Below, in pieces: positions 1 to 10,796 of a stretch of 64,000 nt of DNA (its first letter is position 1; each line of letters starts with the position of its first letter). Both the position numbers and the translations under genes were made by a program. Source of the DNA: Mya arenaria (Eukaryota; Mollusca; Bivalvia; Myida; Myidae). Where the stretch lies: contig NC_069129.1 of NCBI RefSeq assembly GCF_026914265.1, positions 23,221,743 through 23,285,742 on the forward strand, read 5' to 3'. A model generated the notes under the pieces. It had not been told where the DNA came from. It made no database searches and saw only the letters and a list, made by a program, of their open reading frames with translations.

Positions 1-1440
1 TTACCAGATATTGTCTGAATAATAACGATGATAATTGAGATTGACGGGAGAAAATGCATTCTTCAAGATTTAATAAAGCTGACGAAGGGTTATTGGAAAC
101 CGTTTTTTCTAGAACTTATTCTAACTGATTTTAAGGAAACATAATAAAACGCACGAATAGCAGCTACACAGAGCACGATCTGCTATCACTTGCACAAACT
201 AATGACTGTTGACACCCGATAATGAGGTAATTGCTGCCTTTTCAAATGTTCAATAGTTCAAAAGGTAAAGTAAGTCTCAACATAGTGTGATGCTTTTGTT
301 TAAATAGGAATAGAACTCCCTGGACATATGGACATCATTCATCAAACAATGATCGGAAAATTAGTTATAGCGACGTTTTGCTTGAAGGAGGAATTAACAG
401 CACACTGGTTGCCATTTAACCATTAAATAGCTACTAATGGGCATGTAGTTTGTCAATAAATGATAGTTTATGGTTGTTAAATCCAATGGAGTATTTTGAC
501 TACCTCTGACAAACAACATCGGAAAAGCGAGACTCCTATTCGCGTCACGGTATTTAAATCGAAATTTTGAAAACATCGTTTCGAATACAGTTTACAAATT
601 GTTATTACTGAATCTACCTGAAGCTGACATCAGAGCATTTACCAAGGACATAATTGTAATAGTAGATTTTGTGTTGTCTTGTTGTGTTGTGTTTATTTGG
701 TCTTGATTAATGTCTTTTTGGAACAATATCATGGTGGAATAGTAGGCTTCTGGAATGAATTGTGCCAATACTGTCCATTGGTTAACCTTACTTCCATCGG
801 CATTTAAAATCGAATAATGTCTTCAAACGCGTAGCTACAAGGTTTTATTGTGCGAGCATGACTATCGCCGCGTCACACGCGTATGTACATCATGTGTCAT
901 ACGTTAACTACTATGTGTGCGATACACGCGTTTGTGCAGCGTGTGAGATGCTATGATTGCACGACTAAGTTAGCGGCACCAGCGAGCGTATATAACATAA
1001 TATATGCATCTGATATTAGTATTAAGCAAATACTTTTACCATGCATTCTTCTTCTTGTTACTATGCATTTTGGGCCAAATACCCAAAAATAAAAACCATG
1101 CATCTGTAATATATTTTATATTATCGCTTCAGATAATTAATGTGCACATGCTGCGTGGTGATGCTTGGTTAGTCTTTTCAGTTCCTTTACACACTATACT
1201 TCCATACATTCCTAATTTAGCGCACATGCCATGCTATCTGTTAACCGACTCATAAAAAAATAAACATTTATTTTATCCGAATTTTTTTAACAAACCGGCA
1301 ATAGAAAATTGATAGCTATAATTTTGCGTAAGGTGCGTCCCACGGGATGCGGCGTAAATAACACTCTTTTAAAAGAGGGGTAACTAAGAAATTAATTAAA
1401 ATTCCATAAAACTCAGAAAATAAGCATAAAAAAAACGAAA
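1..1440. other. Intergenic, no gene recognised
   Basis: AT-rich sequence with only short chance reading frames. Between about 830 and 960 there is a small patch richer in CpG, with repeated cacgcg/acacgcg words. I see no exon-like frame with splice sites and no family I can name. Confidence 0.5.
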
Positions 1441-1444
1441 ATTC

Positions 1445-1574
1445 TTTATTTCAGTGTAAGATCGTTTTTTATTTCACTCATGATCACAGAAAAACTATAT
1501 TTTCATGAGTCGTGAAAATATGTTTTTTTTATATGACACTCGTGAATAAAAATACGATCTTACACTGAAATAAA
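1445..1574. mobile_element. Short hairpin MITE with perfect 20-bp terminal inverted repeats
   Basis: The first 20 bases (1445-1464, TTTATTTCAGTGTAAGATCG) are the exact reverse complement of the last 20 (1555-1574). The inner bases continue as an imperfect stem around a TCATGAG-containing centre. At 130 bp it has no coding capacity, so it is a non-autonomous inverted-repeat element (MITE). No clear target-site duplication is visible, so the superfamily is open. Confidence 0.75.
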
Positions 1575-1992
1575 CAAATATCGTCTATTCCCTCGAGTAT
1601 ATCAGTTTATTGTTTCAAAAAACATTTTTCACATACATTTTCCAATATTGAAAGCATCGTTTCATTATCAATAGATTACTGTTAACACTCGATTCCTGCT
1701 AATGTGATCGCTGGAAGGCGATTCGTCTCAATAATACGAGGGTCAGTCGTCATGTTCAATAACATTCGCAATTTTTATTCAATCATTTAAATTCTCAGTG
1801 ATATTAAAATACGACACGTTATAGTCAGGTAAACAAAAACATATTTTGATGGATACAAATATATTTTATATAAAGATTTATTAATGTTGTTTAAGTGTTA
1901 CGGAGCTGTTAGAAATCTTACATTCTTGTATAAATAAATGTATTATCTCTCTAATCTTCAAAATTTGGGGCGTAAACGTCATCAGTTTAGAC

Positions 1993-2452
1993 ATGACGTC
2001 AGGAACGAATTTGGTTAGTTTTGTCGTCAAATCCGCCATACATTTGAGTAATCGCAAGTTGAGTGTTACTACCCCGCAACAGATGGAAAAAAAAACACCT
2101 ACGTTATTTCGTACGGAGCAACGTGCAGTGATTAAGTTTTGCGCAAGTGCAGGAATGACTCCTACGGAAATGTTTTAAATTTATGGAAAATTAAAAGGAT
2201 CCTAATAAGGTCAGCCGATCACTGGTCTTTGAATGGCATCGGCGCTTCACGGTCGGCAGAGATGAATTAAATGACAACCCAGAAGCTGATCGTCCAACAT
2301 TCCGCGCCAAAGATGTTTGTGCTGTAACACGTACAATTTCAGACGACAGACGAACGTCGGTTGACGAAATAGCATTCACCACGGATTTGAGCCATGGAAC
2401 AGTTCATAAAATTCTTAAAAATAACCTCAACATTCTTGGTTCTTTAACGTGA
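1993..2452 (+). pseudogene. Relic of a mariner-type transposase, N-terminal part
   Basis: Two adjacent open stretches in different frames resemble the N-terminal helix-turn-helix region of mariner/SETMAR-like transposases. The first (1993-2178) contains QRAVIKFCASAGMTPTEMF, like the motif around IKFCFLLGKTAAEA. The second (2225-2452) reads VFEWHRRFTVGRDELNDNP, then ADRPT, later TISDDRRTSVDEIA and SHGTVHKIL. This corresponds to the family order FEWHKRF, DDPRSGRPST, DRRLTVRELAE and SHGSVQKIL. The frame is broken near 2180-2220 by a stop and a frame change, and the catalytic DDD domain is absent, so it cannot encode an active enzyme. No terminal inverted repeats were seen. This is a truncated DNA-transposon fossil. 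Confidence 0.8.
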
Positions 2453-2820
2453 TCGGTGTAAAGCACCGATACACGGGATAAAACTTTCCTAAGTTGAACC
2501 AGTACTGAGTATACCACTTTTCCAAGCACTACCCTTTAAATACCGAGCGCCAGGAAAGGGAGCTACTTGTACCAACTTTTACCGTCTTTCGGTATGAAGT
2601 CTTTCGAAGTTACTCTTTATTTCCCTTCTATATTTATGCGAAAAACTACAGAAACAAGCTTAGTAGCAAAGTAGCAAAAAGTTTAAACATAAACCCGGCT
2701 TAATGGCACTGGGTAAACGCCAAAGACATAGAACATAAAAACAAAAAATCACAAACAAGAAACATGGAAGAACAGCACAAAACTCCACAAACAGCACAGT
2801 GCATACATATATAAAACTAG

Positions 2821-3175
2821 GTATATTTATAAAGGATTGTTAGGTACCGCCTTGTAACGGTCAGTAAAATATAAATTTACTGGTGTTTAAACCATTTTGT
2901 GTGCACAACCTCACACTTATCCCAACAATCCTGAATAAAGTAATAACGTAAATGGTGTAACATCAATTTCCTGGTGTTTCTTTAACATTTGCTTTCCTAG
3001 TTTTTGCCATAATCTCGTTTAAAATAAGACTTTTTTAACTTTATATTCATATATACAAATCTAGGTGTGTTTATCAAGGATTGTTAGGTACCGCCTTGGA
3101 ACGGTCAGTAAAATGTAACTTTGCTCGGGGTTTAAACCAGTTTAAGTGCACAAACCTCACTCTTATCCCAACAAG
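2821..3175. repeat. Two direct copies of a ~110-bp dispersed repeat
   Basis: Positions 2821-2930 and 3064-3172 share the same order of words: aaggattgttaggtaccgcc, acggtcagtaaaat, gtttaaacca, tgcacaa, cctcac, cttatcccaacaa. They are separated by about 130 bp and are roughly 85% alike by eye. Neither copy has a reading frame. Their class is not determined. Confidence 0.7.
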
Positions 3176-3569
3176 TCACACTGCGTAACCTTGTTTGTGC
3201 AGGTATAAAATCAAACTCAATATGTCAATTATAAAGGAGTTTATATTTATCATTTTGTAAACCATTATTTTTTGGCATGGGGGTTCGTGATCACGCTACC
3301 TCAGTTTATTGAAATCACACATTGTACAGTGCAACAAAACCTAAATCATAATTTTAAAATCGTTTCGGATACGCAGCATCTTAACCATTTCAGAGAAGAT
3401 TTTCTTTAAATTTAATTCAAAAGCACAAACCACCCCTTCACCCACCAATTCTGTGCCAACATCTTACTTGCTTACAAGTCATGGTCTCACGCCGTCCAAC
3501 TTTTTATCTAGATTTGAAATATGTAAATAAATCCGTCTAGTAAGACCAATAACTGCCAGACATTTTTAA

Positions 3570-3636
3570 CAAATTCGGAGTCACTCTTTATTTCCCTTTA
3601 AGTCACAAATTAATTGCGGAACCTTGGCTGTGCTTT
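3570..3636. repeat. Dispersed repeat with a second copy at 43.4 kb
   Basis: This stretch (gagtcactctttatttcccttt, then cacaaattaattgcgga and ttggctgtgc) reappears at 43384-43446 in the same orientation. A partial match lies near 2608-2632. It is non-coding and ends where the 155-bp tandem array begins. Confidence 0.6.
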
Positions 3637-6310
3637 TTTAGCTCACCAGAGCACGAAGTGCTCAAGGTGAACTATTGTGATCGGTCTTTGTCCGGCGTCC
3701 GTCCGTCAGTCCGTCCGTCCGTCCGTCCGTCCGTCAGTCAGTCCGTCCGTCAACAATTGCTTAAAAAACATCTTCTCTAAAACTACCACTCCAAATTCAA
3801 TAAAACTTTACAGGAAGCTTCCTTCGGTGACCCTCTACAAAAATACAACAAGGGGTCACGATTGATCAACAACAATAACAACAGCAACAACAACAAAATC
3901 GCTGACTTCCTGTTTTGCTTCAAAAAACATCTCCTCTGAAACTACCACTCCAAATTCAATTAAACTTTACAGAAAGCTTCCTTGGGAGACCCTTTACAAA
4001 ATACAACAGAGGTCACGATTGATCAACAACAACAACAACAACAACAACAACAAAATGGCCGACTTCCTGTTTTGATTTAAAAATATCTCCTCTGTAACTA
4101 CCAGTCTAAATTCAATTTAACTTTACATGAAGCTTCCTTGGGTGACCCTTTACAAAAATGCAACAAGAGATCACGATTGATCTAATACAACAATAACAGC
4201 AACAACAACAAAATGGCTGACTTCCTGTTTTGCTTAAAAAAAACACTTCCACTTCAAATTCAATGACACTTTAGATGAAACTTCCTTGGGAGACCATGTA
4301 CAAAAATACGACAAGGGGTCACGATTGATCAACAACAACAACAACAGCAACAACAACGAAATGGCCAACTTCCTGTTTTGTTTTAAAAAAAATCTCCTCT
4401 AAAACTACCAGTCAAAATTCAATGAAACTTTACAGGAAGCTTCCGTGGGTGACCCTCTACAAAAATACAACCAAAAGTCACGATTGATCAACAACAACAA
4501 CAACAACAACAGCAAAAACAACAAAATTGCTGACTTCCTAGTTTGCTTTAAAAAAACATCTTCCCTGAAACTACCAGTCCAAATTCAATTTAACTTTACA
4601 GGAAGCTTCCTTCGGTGACCCTCTACAAAATTACAACAAGGGGTCACGATTGATTAACAACAACAACAACAACAACAACAGCAAAAACAGCAAAATGGCT
4701 GACTTCCTAGTTTGCTTTAAAAAAACATCTCTGAAACTACCACTCCAAATTCAATGAAACTTTACAGGAAGCTTCCTTGGGTGACCCTCTAAAAAATACA
4801 ACAAGGGGTCACGATTGATCATCAACAACAACAACAACAACAACAACAAAATGGCCAACTTCCTGTTTTGCTTTAAAAAAACATCTCTAAAACTTCCAGT
4901 CCAAATTCAATAAAACTTTACAGGAAGCTTCCTTGGGTGACCCTCTACAAAAATACAACAAGGGGTCACGATTGATGAACAACAACAACAAAATGGCCAA
5001 CTTCCTGCTTTGCTTAAAAAACATCTTCTTTGAAACTACCAGTCCAAATTAAATGAAACTTTACAGTAAGCATCTTTTTGTGACCCTCTATAAAAATACA
5101 ACAGGGGGTCACATGATTGAACAACAACAACAACAGCAGCAGCAACAACAACAAAATGGCTGACTTCCTGTTTTGCTTTAAAAAACCATCTCTTCTGAAA
5201 CTACTAATCTAAATTCAATGAAATTTTACAGCATGCTTCCTTGGGTGACCCTCTACCAAAATACAACAAGGGGTCACGAATGATCAACCAAAACAACAAC
5301 AGCAACAACAACGAAATGGCCAACTTCGTGTTTTGCTTTAAAAAACATCTCCTCTAAAACTACCACTCAAAATTCAATGAAACTTTACATGAAGCCTCCT
5401 TGGGTGACCCTCTACAAAAATACAACACGGGGTCAAGAATGATCAACAACAACAACAACAAAATGACCGACTTCCTGTTTTGCTTTAAAAAAAACATCTT
5501 ACCTGAAACTACCAGGCCAAATTCATTTTTACTTTACAGGAAGCTTCCTTCGGTGACCCTCTACAAAAATACAACAAGGGGTCACGATTGATCAACAACA
5601 ACAACAACAACAAAATGGCCAACTGCCTGGTTTGCTTTAAAAAACATCTCTAAAACTACCAGTCCAAATACAATGAAACTTTACAGGAAGCTTCCTTAGG
5701 TAACCTTCTACAAAAATACAACAATGGGTCACATTTATCAACAACAACAGCAACAACAACGAAATGACCAACTTCCTGTTTTGCTTTAAAAAAAATCTCT
5801 TCTAAAACTACCAGTCAAAATTTTATGAAACTTTACATGAAGCTTCCTTGGGTGACCCTCAACAAACATACAACAAGGGGTCACGATTGATGAACAACAA
5901 CAACAACAAAATGGCCGACTTCCTGTTTTGCTATAAAAAACATCTTCTCTGAAACAACCAGTCCAAATTCAATGAAACTTTACAGGAAGCTTCCTTTGGT
6001 GACCCTCTACAAAATACATCAAGGGGTCACGATAAATTAACCACAGCAACAGCAGCAACAACAGCAAAATGGCTGACTTCCTGTTTTGCTTTAAAAAACA
6101 TCTCTGAAACTACCAGTCCAAATTCAATGAAACTTTACAGGAAGCTTCCTTGTGTGACCCTCTACAAAAATTCAACAAGGGTCACGACTGATCAACAACA
6201 ACGACAACAACAAAATGGCCAACTGCCTGGTTTGCTTAAAAAAAACATGTCTAAAACTACCAGTCCAAATTCAATGAAACTTTACAGGAAGTTTCCATAG
6301 GTAACCATTC
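3636..6310. repeat. Tandem array of ~155-bp units headed by a TTTAGCTCAC-type bivalve element
   Basis: The left end (3636-3760) has a head beginning ttttttagctcaccagagcacgaagtg followed by a (gtcc) tract. About 16 tandem units of roughly 145-165 bp follow. Each unit has the landmarks gacttcctgttttgcttt, aaaacatct, aaactaccagtccaaattcaatgaaactttacaggaagcttcc, gtgaccctctacaaaaatacaacaaggggtcacgattgatcaac, and an (aac)n stretch. Unit starts at the cttcctg word fall near 3905, 4063, 4220, 4370, 4540, 4705, 4860, 5000, 5165, 5320, 5470, 5625, 5770, 5920, 6078 and 6226. The array stops inside a unit near 6310 with no matching right end. Short frames here come from the repeat and are not genes. Confidence 0.9.
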
Positions 6311-6955
6311 CTTAGCACACAATTTTAAACCGTTTGAAGATATGACTCAAAAAAGTTACTCATGTTTGAAATTTCGTTATACAGAGTAGATAAAATACAC
6401 TATATTGTTTTACTTAAACCTCACCTGAAGTTACAATTTGTCAAATTGGACAAATCAAAGACTGCATTTAAATATAATTGCAATTGAATTACATTTTAAT
6501 TATTTCTACATTATTTTGTGCATTTACAACCAATAATTTAACTCATATTTTCAGTTGGTGTAGTCTTTTCAACAATGGCATTCAGTCACATTTCTTCCAA
6601 AACTTGGCAAAGGGAGGCAGAAGGCAAATAGCTTATACTATGTTTGTGGGGATAATCTTGTATCACATTGAACAAAATTAGGCTGTAATGGAAAAGGTAA
6701 CAATGCAAAAAGGAATAGATATCAAATTGTTCCCAAAGTATACCAAGGAAAGTACTATCGGACAACAGATATTATGAGCATCAATATACACAATCTCTGA
6801 ACACAAAACTGTTAACAGAATTCCTATAGAATCCTGAAATAAAAGGACATTGACCAATTGGCAAATAAAATTGAAAACCCTGGTACCTACAATAAACACA
6901 TATATAATATGCAAACAGTTGCAAGCATTTTAACCAATATAAAACAGGGATTAAG
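6311..6955. other. No gene recognised
   Basis: AT-rich spacer between the 155-bp array and the ATC microsatellite. No exon, RNA gene or repeat family was recognised. Confidence 0.45.
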
Positions 6956-6959
6956 AAGT

Positions 6960-7015
6960 ACATCATCATCATCATCATCGTCATCATCATCATCACCATC
7001 ATCTTCATCATCATT

Positions 7016-7064
<49 letters not shown>

Positions 7065-7109
7065 CCACCACCATCATCAACATCATCAACAACAACAACA
7101 ACAACAACG
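6960..7109. repeat. (ATC)n microsatellite passing into (AAC)n
   Basis: About 130 bases of mostly pure atc/tca triplets with a few interruptions (cgt, cac, ctt, tta) run into about 25 bases of aac triplets. Homopolymeric Ser, Asp and Met frames on both strands follow from the triplet and are not evidence for proteins. Confidence 0.97.
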
Positions 7110-7794
7110 TAACCTGGTAAGTATTTGAAAGTTAAAAGTAAAAGAAACATTTGAAAAACTGAAATGAAGCTTTATCGTGTTGCGTGTTTTGACATTTCGT
7201 ACAATTGCAATATCATTGCTTTAGTTTACAAACTGACTGCACAGAGTAAATTAACTAGTCACATGTTGTAAAAATACATTTCAATAAATCGAAACCGAAG
7301 TGAACATTACAGTTTTCATAATTATTTTCATTTGTTTTGGCCCTGTGTTTATAAGCTGTCAGCCCGTTTCCTTTAAGAATAATCTACTGATCCTGAAATA
7401 TGTGTTTTAATACGGTTTGTTTAAGATAGTAAACAAAAGTATAATATAATTTGATTTTGATTAAATGATAAGCACAACACTTATTGTGGTTCAGACATCA
7501 AATACATGATTTTCAACTCCACTTAATTCCTGGTTTCTTGCTAAGAGAGGGAACATGTATACATTATTATGTGTGATAGAGGCCTTACTCATCTCTAACA
7601 ACATATAAGTCATCGTTCTCAGAACACTCGTTAACTCGTTTTAAGCATTCGAAAAGTTGGATCTGGTCGATGATTTTGTTTCAGTTTAAATTGTGAATGC
7701 AAATTTTTACTAGACGGTTAAATAAAAAAATACTGTATCAGTAAATAAATAAAACCGATTTATATTTTCATGCATATTTGATAATATAAATTAT

Positions 7795-9600
7795 CAAAAA
7801 TTAGTATCCTTGCGAAACGTATTAAATACAAAGTCAAACTACACCTGTCGACATAAAAAGGTATACTGTTCTTATGACCAAAACGAGTATCACTACAAAC
7901 CCGTGTCATTGCTATAAAATGTGGATCTTTGTATTTGCATACATCTGTTTACGGACTTAATAATCGGAACCTTTGGTAGATATTATTTTATTGTAGAAGC
8001 GCTTACATGCAAATTACATTAAAATATATTGTTTTATAGTTCTTGTGTAGTCAATAAATTTGGAAGGATAGAGTGATTTATTTCCACTGCATATATTTTC
8101 AAATTATCGTTCAAACCTCCAACGTCGGTGGGCTAAAAAGACTGTAGGCACGAGCAAGAGCAGAAACCGGCAAAGATGCCTGTTTGGTGACAGCAAAGCA
8201 AAACCGACAAAAACACGGTCTTGTATATGATTCAATTCTCAATTAAGCAAACAAATGACATGAATAATACCAATCCGAGGTTTGCAGAAATAGAACGGTC
8301 GATGATTACAAAAAGAATTTTACCAGCTGTTCAAGACCAACCAGAGGTTTGTGAAAAGAAAATTGTCGATGTTTTCAGACCAACAAACTAGTAAAGAAAC
8401 CGTCCATGGAGTATAATCAAATCGAAATACTTCTGAAATTATGGGCATTGTATGCAGTTAAATGAGTTATAAAAGATTTATTACAGCGCAAATACAGCTC
8501 ATTATCAACAAATGACATTATTTGAAGACATCTATTCGTAGTGTAAAGAGTATTTGTTAGCAAATAAGTCAATATAATTCAATTTAAACATTGTATTCTC
8601 TTGAATTTAAAAAGAAAGAGAGATAATTGTTTAGGCTGCATGTGAGGACGTCATTCAAATATAGCTTTCACTTATTCGTGCAACCCATTTTTATATTTAT
8701 CGATGAATAATTACCAGCACGTGTCAAAGTATTGAAACAAAATGCTGAATAGCAAACATAATTGTTTTATCATAATCTAGATTAGACCATACCAAATTTT
8801 TATAAGTACAACGTCGGGTTCCAATTTCAACACCAATCTTCCCGGTAGGAATACAAAAACAAGAAAGTGCCATATTCTCTTTACAATGAAAACAAAATTG
8901 ATAGCAGATATCGTCAAAGAAAACGTCGTTTATATCAATTGGCAAGTCCATACAACTTATTTTTTAACTTTTTTCTCAAAAATTGGGATATATGTCTTAT
9001 TATTTGATTATGATCAGCAGAAAAAGGTCCACGCTGGACTGTTTCAGATTGTGTTTCAACCACAATTGGACATGCGATAATTAACAAAGCGAACAAAAAT
9101 TGTCAGCCGATATCTCTCAGCGGAGACTATAAGAAAAAAGGCTACCTATTGACGGTGTCTGGAAAATAAACAAACTATGTTTGGACAAATTAAAAACCCA
9201 CTTATATTTAAGTAAAGAATTAGAAGTAAAACTGCAATGCCTGGAAAGGGATGCTTTCTGAAAATTAGATTTAAGATATAAAATTGTTTTTCAAGTGACA
9301 ATTTCGTGTATGTTTTTAAATTAAACGATAGTCTACGGAAAAATAAGAATTTTTTTTTTATATGCATGCACAATGGTTGATGTAAATCATAGTTCAATGG
9401 GTTTTGGTTTCCATAAATTGGTATCCTTGCGACACATTTAATTTACAAATGAGGTCTAAACCTGTCGGCATCACACGATATAATTTGACCAAATATGTAT
9501 ATTCTGTTCATTGCTATCCAATTGTGGAGTTGTGTCATTGCAACTTTCGGTAAACGGACTTTATAATCGGCAATTATATGGTAGATATTAATAAAATTAA
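7795..9600 (+). repeat. Pair of diverged direct duplicates (7795-8005 and 9410-9600)
   Basis: The two ~200-bp segments share ordered blocks: tagtatccttgcga / tggtatccttgcga; caaactacacctgtcgacat / ctaaacctgtcggcat; cattgctat; gtttacggacttaataatcgg / gtaaacggactttataatcgg; and tggtagatatta. They lie about 1.6 kb apart. The right copy lies directly upstream of a decayed lectin exon, so this is best read as part of an old tandem duplication of the lectin locus. Nothing else was recognised between them, apart from a weak local repeat around 8270-8380 (ccaatccgaggtttgcag / ccaaccagaggtttgtga). Confidence 0.6.
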
Positions 9601-9659
9601 GTCAAGTATCAACGTTATCAAATAAAGAACATATGCGACGACACGAAACTTTGATGCTA

Positions 9660-9950
9660 CCGACAAGGGCTTGTAATGATAAGGAGGTGTTTAATTTTTA
9701 TCTTTACCTGCCAGGTCAGCCAGATGGGTGAACATAGACCTACAATGTCATAGACGAGGTTGTTATTACAACAATTACTACTCTTCTCACTACCAAAATT
9801 TTGGGTTGCGATAACTTGAGGCCACTGGATTGTATATGTCATTTTGCAAATGTGGCTGATTGACAAACAGCAATGCATCACTGATTTATCAGTATACAAT
9901 GTACGAAGTAATGCAAGAATCTTAAAGTAACAGTGGGGTTTTAAAAACAT
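9660..9950 (+). pseudogene. Decayed C-type lectin exon fragment, paralogue of the gene at 10.8-13.3 kb
   Basis: From about 9676 the + strand reads DKEVFNFYLYLPGQPDG, matching DGESFDFYYFLPGQPDG of the intact lectin exon at about 13106-13156. Homology continues through the stop into the 3' flank: ggctgattgacaaacagca and catcactg match the sequence at 13248-13280. The carbohydrate-binding QPD motif survives, but the frame stops directly after it and the N-terminal half of the domain is not found upstream. It is a host gene relic left by tandem duplication. Divergence of roughly 30% suggests that it is old. Confidence 0.8.
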
Positions 9951-10796
9951 TATATTTTTAGTATAAAATTAACGAACATATTTGTAACAATCTTATAGAA
10001 GCTTTAATGCAATATTCCACCTTAGTTCTAAATGTGAATATTGGATTGAATATATTCAAATATATTACGGTGTCCCTCTGGCGTGCAGACTCGCGGCATC
10101 GACAAACCTGCCCCCTGTAATCAAACGTTAAACAAACTTGTTAACTGTTCCCTTATAGTATATTATTGCTTTTTGGTTACTGATAATTCATGTGACGGGC
10201 ATAAAACTCTTATTTTTATGACGTGGTGTTTTAATTTAATGAAAAACAATCCTTTGAAATTACTCAGATGTGGAGTGGAGTTTATTCTTTAATTTCTTAT
10301 GCCATATATTGTCCGATCCTAACGTTCGTAAAATAGACCGACGGTTCCACAATTCTTACCGAGCATTTTAGTAATGCTTTTCTCGGCAGCTAGTGACTCA
10401 TTTTTTAGTAGAGATAAATATTTACCGGGTCCCTGCTATCGTCATCGTTGTGAGTGTCGTGCAAAAACTCATATATTTGGCATGTCTGACACATGTGTTG
10501 GTGTGTACTCAAAGCTTTTGTCACTAGCTTGCCTTGAGTACCTTAAAATAAGTTTTTTATTTATTTAATACCACACGTCTATTAGCTATATTAATTATAA
10601 ATGACTCCAACGAATATCATCATTATAACAAACGTTTATCAAGCAAATATTTAACTTGCCAGGTTTTTCTTTGCTTTAAGAGAGCGTCATGCTATTATCC
10701 AATACCTTGCTAACATAAGATGACAACCTTTTTTTGTATATGCAACTAGTTAGTTCGCGAAATTAGGACGATAAGGAGCAAACCCTTCAACCAAGC
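9951..10796. other. Upstream flank of the lectin gene
   Basis: No exon or repeat was recognised. The region presumably includes the lectin promoter, but there is no clear TATA element at a fixed distance from the start codon, so no promoter is called. Confidence 0.4.

Noticed and set aside
2560-3240. Direct repeats considered as possible LTRs
   Set aside because: The copies are only ~110 bp with ~130 bp between. There is no primer-binding site, polypurine tract or coding core, so they were left as unclassified dispersed repeats.
6781-7150. Ser-, Met- and Asp-rich frames around 7 kb
   Set aside because: They are translations of the (ATC)n microsatellite in different phases.
8724-9397. Minus-strand frames of 75 and 83 codons
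   Set aside because: They lie in the duplicated spacer upstream of the lectin locus, with no splice structure or known motif.
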